This document shows, one piece after another, positions 43,134 through 51,885 of a stretch of DNA of 64,000 nt; position 1 is the stretch's first letter, and every line of letters begins with the position of its first letter. The position numbers and the translations under genes are program-made. Source of the stretch: AP-15 sp963797115 (GTDB taxonomy: Bacteria > Pseudomonadota > Alphaproteobacteria > ATCC43930 > CGMCC-115725); the NCBI GenBank assembly GCA_963797115.1, contig CAWCOH010000001.1, positions 2,170,001-2,234,000 on the forward strand. The letters run 5' to 3'. The notes under the pieces are model-generated. The model saw only the letters and a program-made list of their open reading frames with translations. It was not told the origin of the DNA and did no database searches.

Positions 43134-44366
43134 GTGCGACGCCGCGGATCAATTGCAGCGCGCCGCTCACGAACGATATTGCGGCTATTGCCGATCCTTC
43201 TTCTCGCCGCCTGCGCCCAGCAAGAGGGATATGGTCCGGGCGGACGGGTCGAGATCGGGGCGGACGGCTGGCGGAGGCCGATGCGTTACTATCCGCCACC
43301 GGGCCCGCCGGAGGATCCCTGGGGCCCCTATATCCGCGAGGCCTCGGCGCGACACCGCGTCCCCGAGCGCTGGGTGCGGGCGGTGATGAAGCAGGAATCG
43401 GGCGGCGAGCAGCAGGCCACCTCCTCGGCCGGCGCGATGGGCCTGATGCAGGTCATGCCCGGCACCTATGAGCAGCTGCGGGTGCGTTATCAACTTGGCG
43501 ACGACCCCTATGAACCGCACAACAACATTCTGGCCGGCACCGCCTACATTCGAGAAATGTACGACCAATTCGGCGCGCCTGGCTTTCTGGCCGCCTATAA
43601 TGCCGGTCCCGAAAGGGTCGACCGCTACCTGGCCCGACGAGCCAATCTGCCCGACGAGACGGTGAATTACCTCGCCGCGATAACGCCCAATCTCGGCACC
43701 GCCGTGCCACGCTCCGGGCCTTTTGCGGTCTACGCCTCCGCCCGCTCCGGTCGGGCGCACAAATTCACCCCGACCGTGGCCAGCCTGGCGGCGGGATGCG
43801 ACCTGAACGCCGCGTATAATCCAAATCGCCCCTGCACGTCTCTGGAGCGGGCTGCAGCGGAGCCGGCGCCCGCGCAAACCGCCGCGATCCCGCAGCTCGG
43901 CGCGAATGGTTGTGACTTGAACGCGGCCTACGACCCGAACCGTCCTTGCACATCCTTGACCCAGATGGCGGCTGTACCTCCCGCAACTCGAGAGCCTTTG
44001 GTATCGAGGCCACTGCCGGCCCAGCCGGTAACCGTCGCAACAACCGCCGCCCTCCAGCTCCCCACCGCACCGTTACCGCGCCAGAAGCCGAGCCCTTCTC
44101 CCGAGTCGGGCGGCGATTGGGCGATCCAGGTGGGCGCCTTCGCCAATCCGGGCTTGGCCCGCGTCGTGGCGGAGGGCGCCCGCGCTCAGGCGCCAGACGA
44201 GCTCCACTCCGCCACTCTGGCGTTGCAGCCGACGGCGCCTTTCGGACACACGGTTCTCTATCGCGCCCGCCTCGCTCATCTGTCGGCGAGTGCCGCGTCA
44301 AGCGCTTGTGCACAGCTCAACCAGCGACAACTGCCCTGCGTCGTCGTCCGCCCGATCGGCTCCTGA
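43134..44366 (+). CDS. Lytic transglycosylase lipoprotein with SLT and SPOR domains
   Basis: 410 residues. Lipobox LAAC (Cys27) after a hydrophobic leader; a short Gly/Pro-rich linker; an SLT domain at about 62-175 with catalytic Glu88 (KQESGG), SAGAMGLMQVMPGTYEQL and AYNAGPERV; two copies of GCDLNAAYxPNRPCTSL (221-237 and 259-275); a Pro-rich stretch; and a SPOR domain at about 328-405 (WAIQVGAFANPGLARVV). It cleaves peptidoglycan and SPOR would direct it to septal glycan. Start GTG 43134 lies one base after the right inverted repeat of the IS, so its own promoter and ribosome site were probably displaced. Confidence 0.88.
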   Translation: MRRRGSIAARRSRTILRLLPILLLAACAQQEGYGPGGRVEIGADGWRRPMRYYPPPGPPEDPWGPYIREASARHRVPERWVRAVMKQESGGEQQATSSAGAMGLMQVMPGTYEQLRVRYQLGDDPYEPHNNILAGTAYIREMYDQFGAPGFLAAYNAGPERVDRYLARRANLPDETVNYLAAITPNLGTAVPRSGPFAVYASARSGRAHKFTPTVASLAAGCDLNAAYNPNRPCTSLERAAAEPAPAQTAAIPQLGANGCDLNAAYDPNRPCTSLTQMAAVPPATREPLVSRPLPAQPVTVATTAALQLPTAPLPRQKPSPSPESGGDWAIQVGAFANPGLARVVAEGARAQAPDELHSATLALQPTAPFGHTVLYRARLAHLSASAASSACAQLNQRQLPCVVVRPIGS

Positions 44367-44493
44367 TCGCGGAGCCAGGTGGCTCGTTAAACTCGAAAGA
44401 TCCGGTGGACACCTGAGACAAGAGGCTGGCCGCGGCGCGCGGGGCTGCGCTACGGTCAGCGGGATGAGGACCGGGATATAAGGATTCTGCGGG

Positions 44494-45357
44494 ATGGCCG
44501 GAGAAGCTCTCGATGCGAATGCGGCCCAGCGCCGCTATTGGAATACCGTCGCCGGGCCGCGCTGGGTGGCCAGCCCGGGGTTCAGAGAGCGGCGCAACCA
44601 GGAAAGCCTCGCATTATTGCTGGCACGCTTGGAGCTGACCGGCGGCGAGAGCGTGCTCGAGATCGGCTGCGGCACCGGCGCCTTGACCGTGCCGGTCGCC
44701 GAGGCGATCGGCGAACGCGGTCGCCTTGTCGCAGTCGACATCTCCGAGCCGATGCTGGGGGCGGCGCGGCAGCGAGTCGGCGAGCGCGGGCTGTCCAACG
44801 TCACACTGCTGCACGGCGACGCGCAAATGTTCGCGCTCGAACCGGCCGCCTTCGATCTCGCGACCTCGCGCATGGGCGTGATGTTTTTCGCCGATCCGGC
44901 GGCGGCCTTCCGCAATATCGGCAGCGCGCTGAAGCCCGTCGGGCGTCTCGTCTTCGCCTGCTGGGCGCCGCTTGCCGAGAACCCCCACTGGCTCATTTCC
45001 TACGACATCGGGTTGCGCCATCTGGGGCCACCGCTGCCGCCCTCTGCTCACGAGCCGGGCCCGCTTGCCTTCGGTGATCCCGATTACATCCGCGGGTTTC
45101 TCGCGGCAGCCGGTTTCGCCGAGATCACGGTCGACCGGGCCCACCCGACGATCATCGGCGGCAGCCCCGAGGACGAAGCGCGTCAGGCGCTACTGATGGG
45201 ACCGACGGCGAGATTGATCGAGGCGAAGAACCCCAACGAGGCGATCCGGCAGACGATCGCCCGTGAGATCGAGGCGGCGTTCGCCGCTGAAGCCCGTTCC
45301 GGCCCGATTCGGATGTCGGCGACCATCTTTCTCGTCGCCGCACGCCGCCCGGCGTGA
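44494..45357 (+). CDS. SAM-dependent methyltransferase
   Basis: 287 residues from ATG 44494. Class I Rossmann methyltransferase: motif I VLEIGCGTGALTVPVAEAIG (about 54-73), motif II with LVAVDISEPMLGAARQRV, the motif post-II VTLLHGDAQMFALEPAAFDL and motif IV-like LATSRMGVMFFADP, then GRLVFACWAPLAENPH. This resembles the UbiE/arsM-like group acting on small molecules. The acceptor is unknown. No operon partner is evident. Confidence 0.88.
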   Translation: MAGEALDANAAQRRYWNTVAGPRWVASPGFRERRNQESLALLLARLELTGGESVLEIGCGTGALTVPVAEAIGERGRLVAVDISEPMLGAARQRVGERGLSNVTLLHGDAQMFALEPAAFDLATSRMGVMFFADPAAAFRNIGSALKPVGRLVFACWAPLAENPHWLISYDIGLRHLGPPLPPSAHEPGPLAFGDPDYIRGFLAAAGFAEITVDRAHPTIIGGSPEDEARQALLMGPTARLIEAKNPNEAIRQTIAREIEAAFAAEARSGPIRMSATIFLVAARRPA

Positions 45358-45483
45358 ATCCGGCAAGACTATAAAGTCTGGCGAGGAACTCCCAGGACCG
45401 CCGGCGCCCAGTCAAGTTAAGCCTTTCTTAACCTTAACTCGGTAAGGTGCGGCATCTCCTCGACCCCCCGGAGGATCCGCACA

Positions 45484-45765
45484 ATGAAATCCGATCCGCA
45501 AAGTACCTGCCCAACGGCGGGTAGGACTGGCCTATTGGCCGAAACACTCGTCAAGCAGCTGCTGATTCTGTCGACGCTCGCCATCACTCTGACCGGCTGC
45601 GGCTTGCCGGCAGGCCGCGATGTCCGCGCCTTTAACACATGCGTAGCCCGTCATCCTGACGAGGCAGCGTTATGCGAGGGACCCCGGCAAGCGTACGAAG
45701 TCGACGCGGCAACGCTTCGGATAGGAGCGGGCTCAATCACCCCGCCGAGTGTCGGCAGCCATTAA
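45484..45765 (+). CDS. Small lipoprotein-like protein
   Basis: 93 residues from ATG 45484 with GGAGGA nine bases upstream. After a hydrophilic 22-residue lead comes a hydrophobic segment and a lipobox-like LTGC (Cys39), then GLPAGRDVRAFNTCVARHPD and EAALCEGPRQAYEVDAA. The two later cysteines could pair. The unusually long lead before the hydrophobic part makes export less sure. The AFNTCVARHPDEAALCEGPR part is recurrent in Bradyrhizobium-like genomes. Function unknown. Confidence 0.6.
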   Translation: MKSDPQSTCPTAGRTGLLAETLVKQLLILSTLAITLTGCGLPAGRDVRAFNTCVARHPDEAALCEGPRQAYEVDAATLRIGAGSITPPSVGSH

Positions 45766-45819
45766 AAATGCCCGAACGACCTCGGCTTCGGCGCGCGCAC
45801 CAGTGCGAGGGCGCCGAGG

Positions 45820-46044
45820 CTAACGATGGAATCCGCTTGGCCGGCGAAACCAACGACCCGCCCCGGTTTGGGCGCTCACCCGGCGACGATGCTCCTCGAT
45901 CCAAGTCTCGGCGTCGGCTTCGGTTTTGAACATGCTGACCGTGGTCGGATTACTGCCGGGGATACTGACCTCGACACCGAACAACCCCTCGTCTAGCGGA
46001 ATGACGCGATAGGTTGCCTCGGCGTGGGGGTGAGTTTTTGGCAT
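45820..46044 (-). CDS. Small conserved protein (YRVIPL...VEVSIP type)
   Basis: 74 residues. TYRVIPLDEGLFGVEVSIPG, then TTVSMFKTEADAETWIEEHR and a basic tail. The beta-beta-beta-alpha pattern, ending in a helix with the W-I-E-H motif, is a widespread small protein of rhizobial-type genomes with no known function. Cytoplasmic. First of several tiny minus-strand genes up to 47 kb. Confidence 0.7.
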   Translation of the reverse strand: MPKTHPHAEATYRVIPLDEGLFGVEVSIPGSNPTTVSMFKTEADAETWIEEHRRRVSAQTGAGRWFRRPSGFHR

Positions 46045-46094
46045 TTCATCAGACGCGATATTGGCATTGGCCGTTCAGAGCCCGCCGGATGCGA

Positions 46095-46325
46095 TCATGC
46101 CCGTAAATTGGAGGGGAACTCGTTTTCCGCGCCGCAGGCGGAGCAGATCGCCGCGTCGATAATTACGCGCTGAGTCGGCCCCATGCTCGCAGCGATGACA
46201 AATCCACAATTGCCGCACAGATAATCTGTATCGCCCGTGCCCCGAAATAGCGGCTTGTCAATTTCAGGCGGGCGCGTAGCCGCACCGGGTGGCGCGCGCG
46301 TGACCTTGAGGGAGATGGTGGGCAC
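46095..46325 (-). CDS. Small zinc-ribbon-like protein
   Basis: 76 residues from GTG 46325, with AGGAG 8 bases upstream. TDYLCGNCGFVIAASMGPTQ and AAICSACGAENEFPSNL hold two CxxC pairs spaced about 25 residues apart, the pattern of a single zinc ribbon. No nucleic-acid-binding partner domain is attached. Function unknown; family members accompany cold-shock and stress genes in related genomes, which is consistent with its position. Confidence 0.65.
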   Translation of the reverse strand: MPTISLKVTRAPPGAATRPPEIDKPLFRGTGDTDYLCGNCGFVIAASMGPTQRVIIDAAICSACGAENEFPSNLRA

Positions 46326-46500
46326 CGGTTACGCTCCTCGTGATCTTTTTCAGTCGGTCCTCGCGTGCAACGCGTTCGTGACCGTCCAACTGGCTCTTCA
46401 ACCAGTTATGTTGATCGCCCCAGCAGCCGGCACGCTGACATTCGATCCCCGGGGCCCGGGGCGCGTGCGTAAGGCGCAGGCCCGACGCTTCCTATAGCCG

Positions 46501-46686
46501 TCAGGGGTCGGTTGGCTGCATGCCGTTACCGACGCGCTCGGCCAACTGCTCGTACTGAAGCGCCACTGCTCGTAGATGCTCCTTGACTGCGGCCGTCGTA
46601 GCTTCATTGGCGAGCTGCCGGATCCGCTCAGCGTGGCGGCGATAATATTCGGCGGGAAGGGGGGGTGTAGTTGACGGATAGTCCAT
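46501..46686 (-). CDS. Small helical protein of unknown function
   Basis: 61 residues from ATG 46686; upstream in-frame ATG 46719 adds an unrelated Ala/Arg segment. LPAEYYRRHAERIRQLANEA then TTAAVKEHLRAVALQYEQLA form two amphipathic helices as in many alphaproteobacterial small proteins of about 60 residues. No cofactor or membrane segment. Located between the zinc-ribbon gene and the cold-shock gene on the same strand. Confidence 0.65.
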   Translation of the reverse strand: MDYPSTTPPLPAEYYRRHAERIRQLANEATTAAVKEHLRAVALQYEQLAERVGNGMQPTDP

Positions 46687-46774
46687 TGCTGCAGGTGCCG
46701 CCCGATCGGTCCCCGGCAAAAAGGGGAGCCGCGCGCATCGGGCTCCTTCATTCGTAAGCTAGGCGATTGGGAAA

Positions 46775-46981
46775 CTAGGCTTGCCGCAGATTGACCGCGG
46801 AAGTCTTGCCTTGATTACCGCGTTCCAGCTCGAAGCTCACCTTCTGGCCTTCGTGCAGATTGCCGATGCCGGAGCGCTCGACCGCCGAGATGTGCACGAA
46901 CACATCTTTCGATCCGTCCTCCGGCTGAATGAAGCCGTAGCCCTTTTGGGCGTTGAACCACTTCACGGTTCCAATTGACAT
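46775..46981 (-). CDS. Cold-shock domain protein (CspA family)
   Basis: 68 residues from ATG 46981 with AAGGACTGAG upstream. GTVKWFNAQKGYGFIQPEDG holds RNP1 (KGYGFI) and DVFVHISAVERSG holds RNP2 (VFVHI), both required for single-stranded nucleic-acid binding. It acts as an RNA chaperone. The longer upstream frame (to 47044) is non-conserved. Length and sequence match typical CspA. Confidence 0.95.
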   Translation of the reverse strand: MSIGTVKWFNAQKGYGFIQPEDGSKDVFVHISAVERSGIGNLHEGQKVSFELERGNQGKTSAVNLRQA

Positions 46982-47213
46982 CTCAGTCCTTCGCATAATC
47001 AGAACGCGCCGCCGCTGATCAGCGACGGCGGGTCGTACCACCACATCGAACGGGGAGCGGTCCGGCGCTCGATCGCGCTTGGGAAGGCAGGCCGAACCAT
47101 GGAGACGGCGACAAATGTTAAGATATGTAGTCGCCGCAGGTTCTGCAAGGATCGACGCCCGATGGCGGAAATCGCGGCGGTTCTTGGCCGCTCGCTGCCG
47201 CGACCCAGTTCAG

Positions 47214-47860
47214 CTACCTCGCGCCGGCTGGCGCCTCCTGCGGAGGACGCACCTTGCGGAATTTGACCAGCAGCAGGACGTCGTAGACGCCTTTGACGAT
47301 GCCGCCGATCAGCAGCGGCCAGCCGAAGCTCGACAGAGTCAACAGATAGCCCGAAATCAGCGAGCCTGCCGCCCAGGCGAAAGTCTTGGGGATCGCCGTC
47401 ACGCTCGCCGCGGCCGGACGCTCCTGGGGGGCTACAACCGCCATCACATAGGAGGCGCGGGTCGGCACGTCCCTTTTGCGAGAGCGCGCTGCGCGCCAGG
47501 AGGAGCGCGGATTACGATCGTCACATCGGGAGAAAACGGGACCAGGACGAGGAGAAGGTTGGACGGCAGCGGGTAAACACCATCGTATTGATCAAGCCGA
47601 TGCGGGCGGCGATCGGCACCGCCCCCAGGTAGGAGATTGCCGAGCAGATGCCGCTCCAGAACAGGATCGTCGCCGCCGCGGCCACGGTGATGTCGAACCG
47701 CTGGTAGAGCCACAACACCAGCAACGACTGGACCAGAACGCGCGCAGACCGCGGGCGGTCAATATCCGCAGCGCATCGGCAGAAGCCCCCGGCGACAGCA
47801 GCCGCCACCACCCACCACCGATCTCGTCTCGGGCTTTGATTATGAGCGGAATCATTGGAG
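47214..47860 (-). pseudogene. MFS transporter remnant, several frameshifts
   Basis: Three minus-strand frames together give the C-terminal two-thirds of a major-facilitator protein: QSLLVLWLYQRFDITVAAAA and FWSGICSAISYLGAVPIAAR near 47550-47720, LPSNLLLVLVPF in another frame, and PTRASYVMAVVAPQERPAAA, WAAGSLISGYLLTLSSFGWP to the stop at 47214. Shifts lie near 47470, 47560 and 47720. The N-terminal third is missing and the region overlaps the 3' end of the outer-membrane-protein gene. Clearly inactive. Confidence 0.75.
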
Positions 47861-48652
47861 CAGCGTTTTGCGGAGAGGGACGCGGGAACCAAGGCCGGAT
47901 AGAATGTCGGGCCCCCCCGTCGCGCCGAATGCGAAAGTCACGCCGGCACGGATCTCGCCCGCGGTATGTTGGTTAACGCGGGCGCCGCGCACGGCAAAAT
48001 CGACCGCGATACTGTCTTTGACCTGCCAGATCGCCCCGATCAGCGCCGAGCCGGTCTCGAACTGCCCGAAATCGCGCTCGTGAAAGAATTCCGCCACCGG
48101 CCGCACTGGCCAATCGCGCGGACCCTCGATAATCGCGTCGAGAAACAGGTCTCCATGCTGCTGTCGCGTCAGCGCGACCGCGCCGTTGAAATGCATCGTT
48201 CCCCAGTCCCAACGCTGCGAGAGGACGCCCGTGAGGCTCGCGCCGGTGCCGTGCTCGACAGGGGTGCCCGGCAGCAGTACGCCGAATTCAGCTGCGATGC
48301 TGGGTCCGGGCTTCTCCTGCAGTACTCCCTTTCGCAGTACGCTCTTCAGAGACGCTCCGTTGGCGACCAGGCTGGTGCCGGGAATGCCGGCGCTCAGTCC
48401 ATGCGCGAGGACTCCTTCGAGTACCGCCTCCCAACCAGGAAGGAAGCCGTAGTTCATTCTGAGGTCCGGAGAGAAAAGCAGGCGATCCGGTCCCTCGCGA
48501 AGATATTCGAGCGTCCCGAGCTCGATTTCCATTTCACCGGTTTCGGCCACCGCCGCGTCGGTGCCGTCGAAGGGGCGATAGGCCTGCGCACCACCACACC
48601 AGCAGGCAAGAACCGCTGCCGGAAGCAGCAGTGCGCCGCCGCCTGGCCTCAT
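47852..48652 (-). CDS. Outer-membrane beta-barrel-like protein
   Basis: 266 residues with signal peptide GGALLLPAAVLACWCGGAQA. The mature chain begins YRPFDGTDAAVAETGEMEIE and alternates short strands (LLFSPDLRMNYGFLPGWEAV, SIAAEFGVLLPGTPVEHGTG, VAEFFHERDFGQFETGS, IRAGVTFAFG), ending in a few residues after a strand with the last aromatic. It resembles the transporter/OMP family of MetA-pathway or phenol-degradation operons. The start overlaps the stop of the YncE-like gene as ATGA, so translation is coupled. Confidence 0.72.
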   Translation of the reverse strand: MRPGGGALLLPAAVLACWCGGAQAYRPFDGTDAAVAETGEMEIELGTLEYLREGPDRLLFSPDLRMNYGFLPGWEAVLEGVLAHGLSAGIPGTSLVANGASLKSVLRKGVLQEKPGPSIAAEFGVLLPGTPVEHGTGASLTGVLSQRWDWGTMHFNGAVALTRQQHGDLFLDAIIEGPRDWPVRPVAEFFHERDFGQFETGSALIGAIWQVKDSIAVDFAVRGARVNQHTAGEIRAGVTFAFGATGGPDILSGLGSRVPLRKTLLQ

Positions 48653-49632
48653 GGAACGAACCGAAACACCCAGATCGCCGCCGGCTCGCCCGAGCGCGCG
48701 CGGACCGCCACAAACAGCCGGTCGAGCTCGGGAACAAACAGCGAGGTGCGCGCCCCCGACACGGTGGGCACTCGCGCCAGCGGCCGGTAGTCGGCCTCCC
48801 GCCGTTCGAAAACGTCGATCGCGCCCTCGCCGCAGCTTACATAGACGCGCCCGCGCTTGGGGTCGACGAACACGTCGTCGGCGTCACCACAGGTCGCGAC
48901 CTTGGAGGCGACTACTCCATCCCGGCTGGAGAGAGCCATCAAGGTCGGCGGGCTGCGAAAGACGACGAGCACCCGGTGGACATCGCGATCGATCGCCATC
49001 GGGAAGTTCGATCCCGCGCCTTGCGGCAGGGATCGGCTCGTTTGCGATGCCAGGTCGACGACCTCGATCTCGCGGGCATCCGGGACATTGACAAAGGCCC
49101 GAGTCCCGGTCTCGTCGAGCTGAAAACCTTCGGGATGGCCTTTGAGGCGGAGATCGGCAGTCTTGGCCCGGCTTGTCGGGTCGATTACGGCGAGCGCCCC
49201 CTTGCCATAACCGACGAGCACGCGATGGTGTAGCGCGTCCACCCGGACGTTGTCGGCGTCACTGCCGAGCTCGATGCGTCCGGCGGGCGCCAAGTCTTCG
49301 GCGCGCAGCACCAGCACCGAGCCGTCGTCGCCGTTTGCCACCCAGACGCTGTCGGCGAACGGGACATACGCGACGCCTTGCGGCTCGCTCATCCCAGTGA
49401 TCCGGCGCAACACTTTGCCGGCCGCCAGATCGACCACCCCCAGGCTATCGTTGCCGAGTTCGGCGACAAACAGCCGCTGGCGCTTCAAATCGGTGCTCAG
49501 ATGATCGATCCGGCCGCTGACCTCGCCGAGTGGGATCTTTGTTTCCAGCACCAGCGGCGCGCCGGTCGTCTGCGCTGTCGCAGCGGCGGGCGCGATGAGG
49601 CTCGCCGCCACCAGTACCGCCCGCGCAAGCAT
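48649..49632 (-). CDS. YncE-like periplasmic beta-propeller protein
   Basis: 327 residues with signal peptide VLVAASLIAPAAATA. Repeats of about 42 residues (LSTDLKRQRLFVAELGNDSL, then YVPFADSVWVANGDDGSVLV, VDALHHRVLVGYGKGALAVI, DETGTRAFVNVPDAREIEVV) mark a seven-blade propeller of the YncE/40-residue-YVTN type. Likely periplasmic and binding a ligand or partner, not enzymatic. First intact gene of an operon with the outer-membrane protein; the broken DUF1259 gene lies directly upstream with only 3 bases between. Confidence 0.85.
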   Translation of the reverse strand: MLARAVLVAASLIAPAAATAQTTGAPLVLETKIPLGEVSGRIDHLSTDLKRQRLFVAELGNDSLGVVDLAAGKVLRRITGMSEPQGVAYVPFADSVWVANGDDGSVLVLRAEDLAPAGRIELGSDADNVRVDALHHRVLVGYGKGALAVIDPTSRAKTADLRLKGHPEGFQLDETGTRAFVNVPDAREIEVVDLASQTSRSLPQGAGSNFPMAIDRDVHRVLVVFRSPPTLMALSSRDGVVASKVATCGDADDVFVDPKRGRVYVSCGEGAIDVFERREADYRPLARVPTVSGARTSLFVPELDRLFVAVRARSGEPAAIWVFRFVP

Positions 49633-49635
49633 AGA

Positions 49636-50100
49636 TCAGCTCTTTGCGATATTGATCTGCGCCAACGCTGCCTTCAGCCCTTCCGCGAGTTTCTTCGCGT
49701 CGTCATTGGCCCAAAAATGCATGAAATACAGGCGCAGTTGGTCGCCGAGCATGTGATTGTGCAGCGCTGTCACCTCGATGCCGCCTGCGGCTAGCTTTGT
49801 CATGACCGGATTGACTTCGCCTTCGGTCAGTACGAGATCGCCCATGACCATGCCCTGCTCCTCCATCTTCTCGAACGCGAGCCAGCCGCCGAGAGCAAAG
49901 CCGGGCTTCAACAGGACGCCGTCGAGCGTCGCCCGCAAATCGGTACGCGGCAGCGCGACGCGGTAGACCCCGCCCGCCGCCATCGAGCCGGGCTTGCCGA
50001 GCGCCTCGCCGACTTACTTTTGCCAATCCTCGGCGAAGGCCAAGCCGGAGACCCCCGTCAGAAGCACCGCCGCCATCATGGTCTGCTGATAGGACCTCAT
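49636..50100 (-). pseudogene. DUF1259 domain protein with premature stop
   Basis: From ATG 50100 the reading MRSYQQTMMAAVLLTGVSG and LAFAEDWQK is a signal peptide, then TAA at 50016-50014 in place of codon 29; the frame continues unbroken with VGEALGKPGS and the DUF1259 core (YRVALPRTDLRATLDGVLLK, EEQGMVMGDLVLTEGEVNPV, GGIEVTALHNHMLGDQLRL) to 49636. The intact protein would be 154 residues, short of double-domain members. Translation might restart at ATG 49983, without a signal peptide. DUF1259 proteins are periplasmic and of unknown function; here the gene heads the YncE/OMP operon. Confidence 0.82.
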
Positions 50101-50141
50101 CATCGTTCTCTCCCTAGCAGGTGAGATTTCGCTCTCCACAC

Positions 50142-50520
50142 TATTTGAGGGGCGTGATCCAGAGCGTGTCGCAATAGGTCACGCTGTCGGCCTTGGTCAC
50201 ACCGCGACTTTGCCGGCTTCGACAAAGGTATTGTCCGGGGCGATGAACAGCTGCTTGCCATCGAACGACACTGCAAAACGCTCGCCTTCGGCGTGCAGCG
50301 TGAGCGTGTGTCATTGGTCGGATGCAACCTTTACGTCGGCGCCTGAGATCTCAAAACGGCGGCCTTTGACGGCGCGATAGAACCTGACGTTCTCTTCGAG
50401 CGCATTGGCGCGGATAAACCGCGAGCGGGAAGCGGTAGCCGATCTTATCGGCGTTGAGCTGGTGGGCGATTGTCGATGCAGGGCGATGCCGAGAGGCGCC
50501 GACGAAGTCGCCAACGCATT
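50142..50520 (-). pseudogene. Remnant of a DUF1080/LamG-like secreted protein
   Basis: On the minus strand NALEENVRFYRAVKGRRFEI and SGADVKVASD run to a TGA that replaces a Trp codon; homology resumes shifted with TLTLHAEGERFAVSFDGKQL and FIAPDNTFVEAGKVAV, and, after another shift, TKADSVTYCDTLWITPLK at the end. Upstream a third frame gives NADKIGYRFPLAVY next to the ANALEEN part, implying an internal deletion of about 120 bases. This concanavalin-like fold occurs in secreted sugar-binding proteins. Dead. Confidence 0.65.
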
Positions 50521-51037
50521 CATGAAGGAATTGTCCGGATCGGCAGAACCGAAAGACTGTCCTCGTCCATAGCTGCGCACCCCCGACAACCGAGCGGCGC
50601 AGACTTGGACGGCGGCCGTCTAACGGGGTGTCTGCCCTACCCCTGCTCCTGATCTGGGCTCTCGCGATCGCGCCCGCAACAAAGAATTCGAGCCGCATCG
50701 CACAGCCGCGAAGCCGAGGCCCGCCGAGGGCTCGGTGGGCGGCCGCTGCGGCGCTCCCGTGGCCGGCGGCTAGCTTTGTGGTGGCCGCGGGCTGCTCGGC
50801 GCAACTTCAAGAGCTGTTGCTTCTAAAAATCGCCAACTTCGCAGTGCATATTATTGCCCGTGACAATCGGCAGACGATCCGCCGAACGTCGCGTCGGTTA
50901 GGTCGGCAAGCCGCTGCCAGGCGACCATCAACCTTAGAGAGAGATTTTGCTGCAAACTCACGGCAGATGCCGAAACGCTGAATGATTGGCTCAATTTAGG
51001 GTAGTGCCGAGACGTCAGAGAAAAGGGTGGGGAATAG
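50521..51037. other. Gene-free stretch
   Basis: No credible gene. A plus-strand frame at 50628-50981 has no ribosome site, has biased repetitive Arg/Ala content and no recognisable fold. Part of the left end may be the unrecognisable 5' part of the DUF1080-like remnant. The right end must contain the promoter of the hydrolase gene at 51038. Confidence 0.4.
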
Positions 51038-51862
51038 TTGCGCGAAATCCATATTTCCTTTGCCGATGGGAGCGTCGGACCGGGCGAAGCCTATCTCGCT
51101 GATACACCGGTGCTGCGGTGGCACACCGGAACTCAGCCGGATCTGTTCCTGTGCTGGAATGCGATCCCGCCCGCCGCTTCCGCGGTCGATATTGTCGTCC
51201 ATCTGCACGGTTTCTCGCAGCAGCGGGACGGCATGCCTCTCGCCGAAAAGGTGGCGAGCAGCGGTCTCGACCTATCCCACCGCAGCCGCCCGACCCTGGC
51301 GCTGCTGCCGCGCGGCAATTGGCTGAGATACACGTGGTACGACTTCCCTGCTCTTCTCGCCGGCGGCCTCGATCGGCTGATCGATTATGGCCTCGACCGC
51401 TTTGCCGTGGCGGCGGGTCGGAGCGCGCTGGCGATCGACCGGTTTATTCTCTCGGCCCATTCGGGCGGCGGCATGCCGGCCGTCGACGCGATCGCCGGAG
51501 CACGCCGGCCGCCCGACGAATTCTACGTGTTCGACGGGCTCTACGGCAGGGACCCTGCGGGCGGCGACCCGATGCGGGGTCTTGAAACCATCGATCGTTG
51601 GCTCGGCGAGCGGCTGGAGCGCGAGCCGGACCGGCATGGAGCGTTGCGGGTGGTCTATATCGAGCAGCAGACGGGGGCGTTTTCACGTAAGGTCGCAGAG
51701 TTGATCTCGCGCCATCTGGCGGCCGTCGATCCGGCGCTGGCCGAACCTCTGCGTCGCCGCTATCGGGTCGAGGCCTCGCCGGTGCAGCACTCGCAGATCG
51801 CACGGCGCTGCCTGCCCGACTTGCTGGCCGCGCCGCATGTCGCATTCGATTGGTGGCGGTGA
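51038..51862 (+). CDS. Predicted alpha/beta-hydrolase-like protein
   Basis: 274 residues from TTG 51038, preceded by GGTGGGGAA. IVVHLHGFSQQRDGMPL resembles the oxyanion-loop strand of alpha/beta hydrolases and FILSAHSGGGMPAVDAI has a nucleophile elbow (AHSGGG, Ser approximately at 148). EFYVFDGLYGRDPAGG could supply the acid and a His near SPVQHSQIA could complete the triad. No family name is certain. First gene of a plus-strand run of four catabolic-looking genes; the next ATG follows after 23 bases. Confidence 0.6.
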   Translation: MREIHISFADGSVGPGEAYLADTPVLRWHTGTQPDLFLCWNAIPPAASAVDIVVHLHGFSQQRDGMPLAEKVASSGLDLSHRSRPTLALLPRGNWLRYTWYDFPALLAGGLDRLIDYGLDRFAVAAGRSALAIDRFILSAHSGGGMPAVDAIAGARRPPDEFYVFDGLYGRDPAGGDPMRGLETIDRWLGERLEREPDRHGALRVVYIEQQTGAFSRKVAELISRHLAAVDPALAEPLRRRYRVEASPVQHSQIARRCLPDLLAAPHVAFDWWR

Positions 51863-51885
51863 CAGAAATGCAAACGGAGAAACCG

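Noticed and set aside
50628..50981. Plus-strand 117-codon frame
   Set aside because: No ribosome site, low-complexity Arg/Ala content and no recognisable fold.
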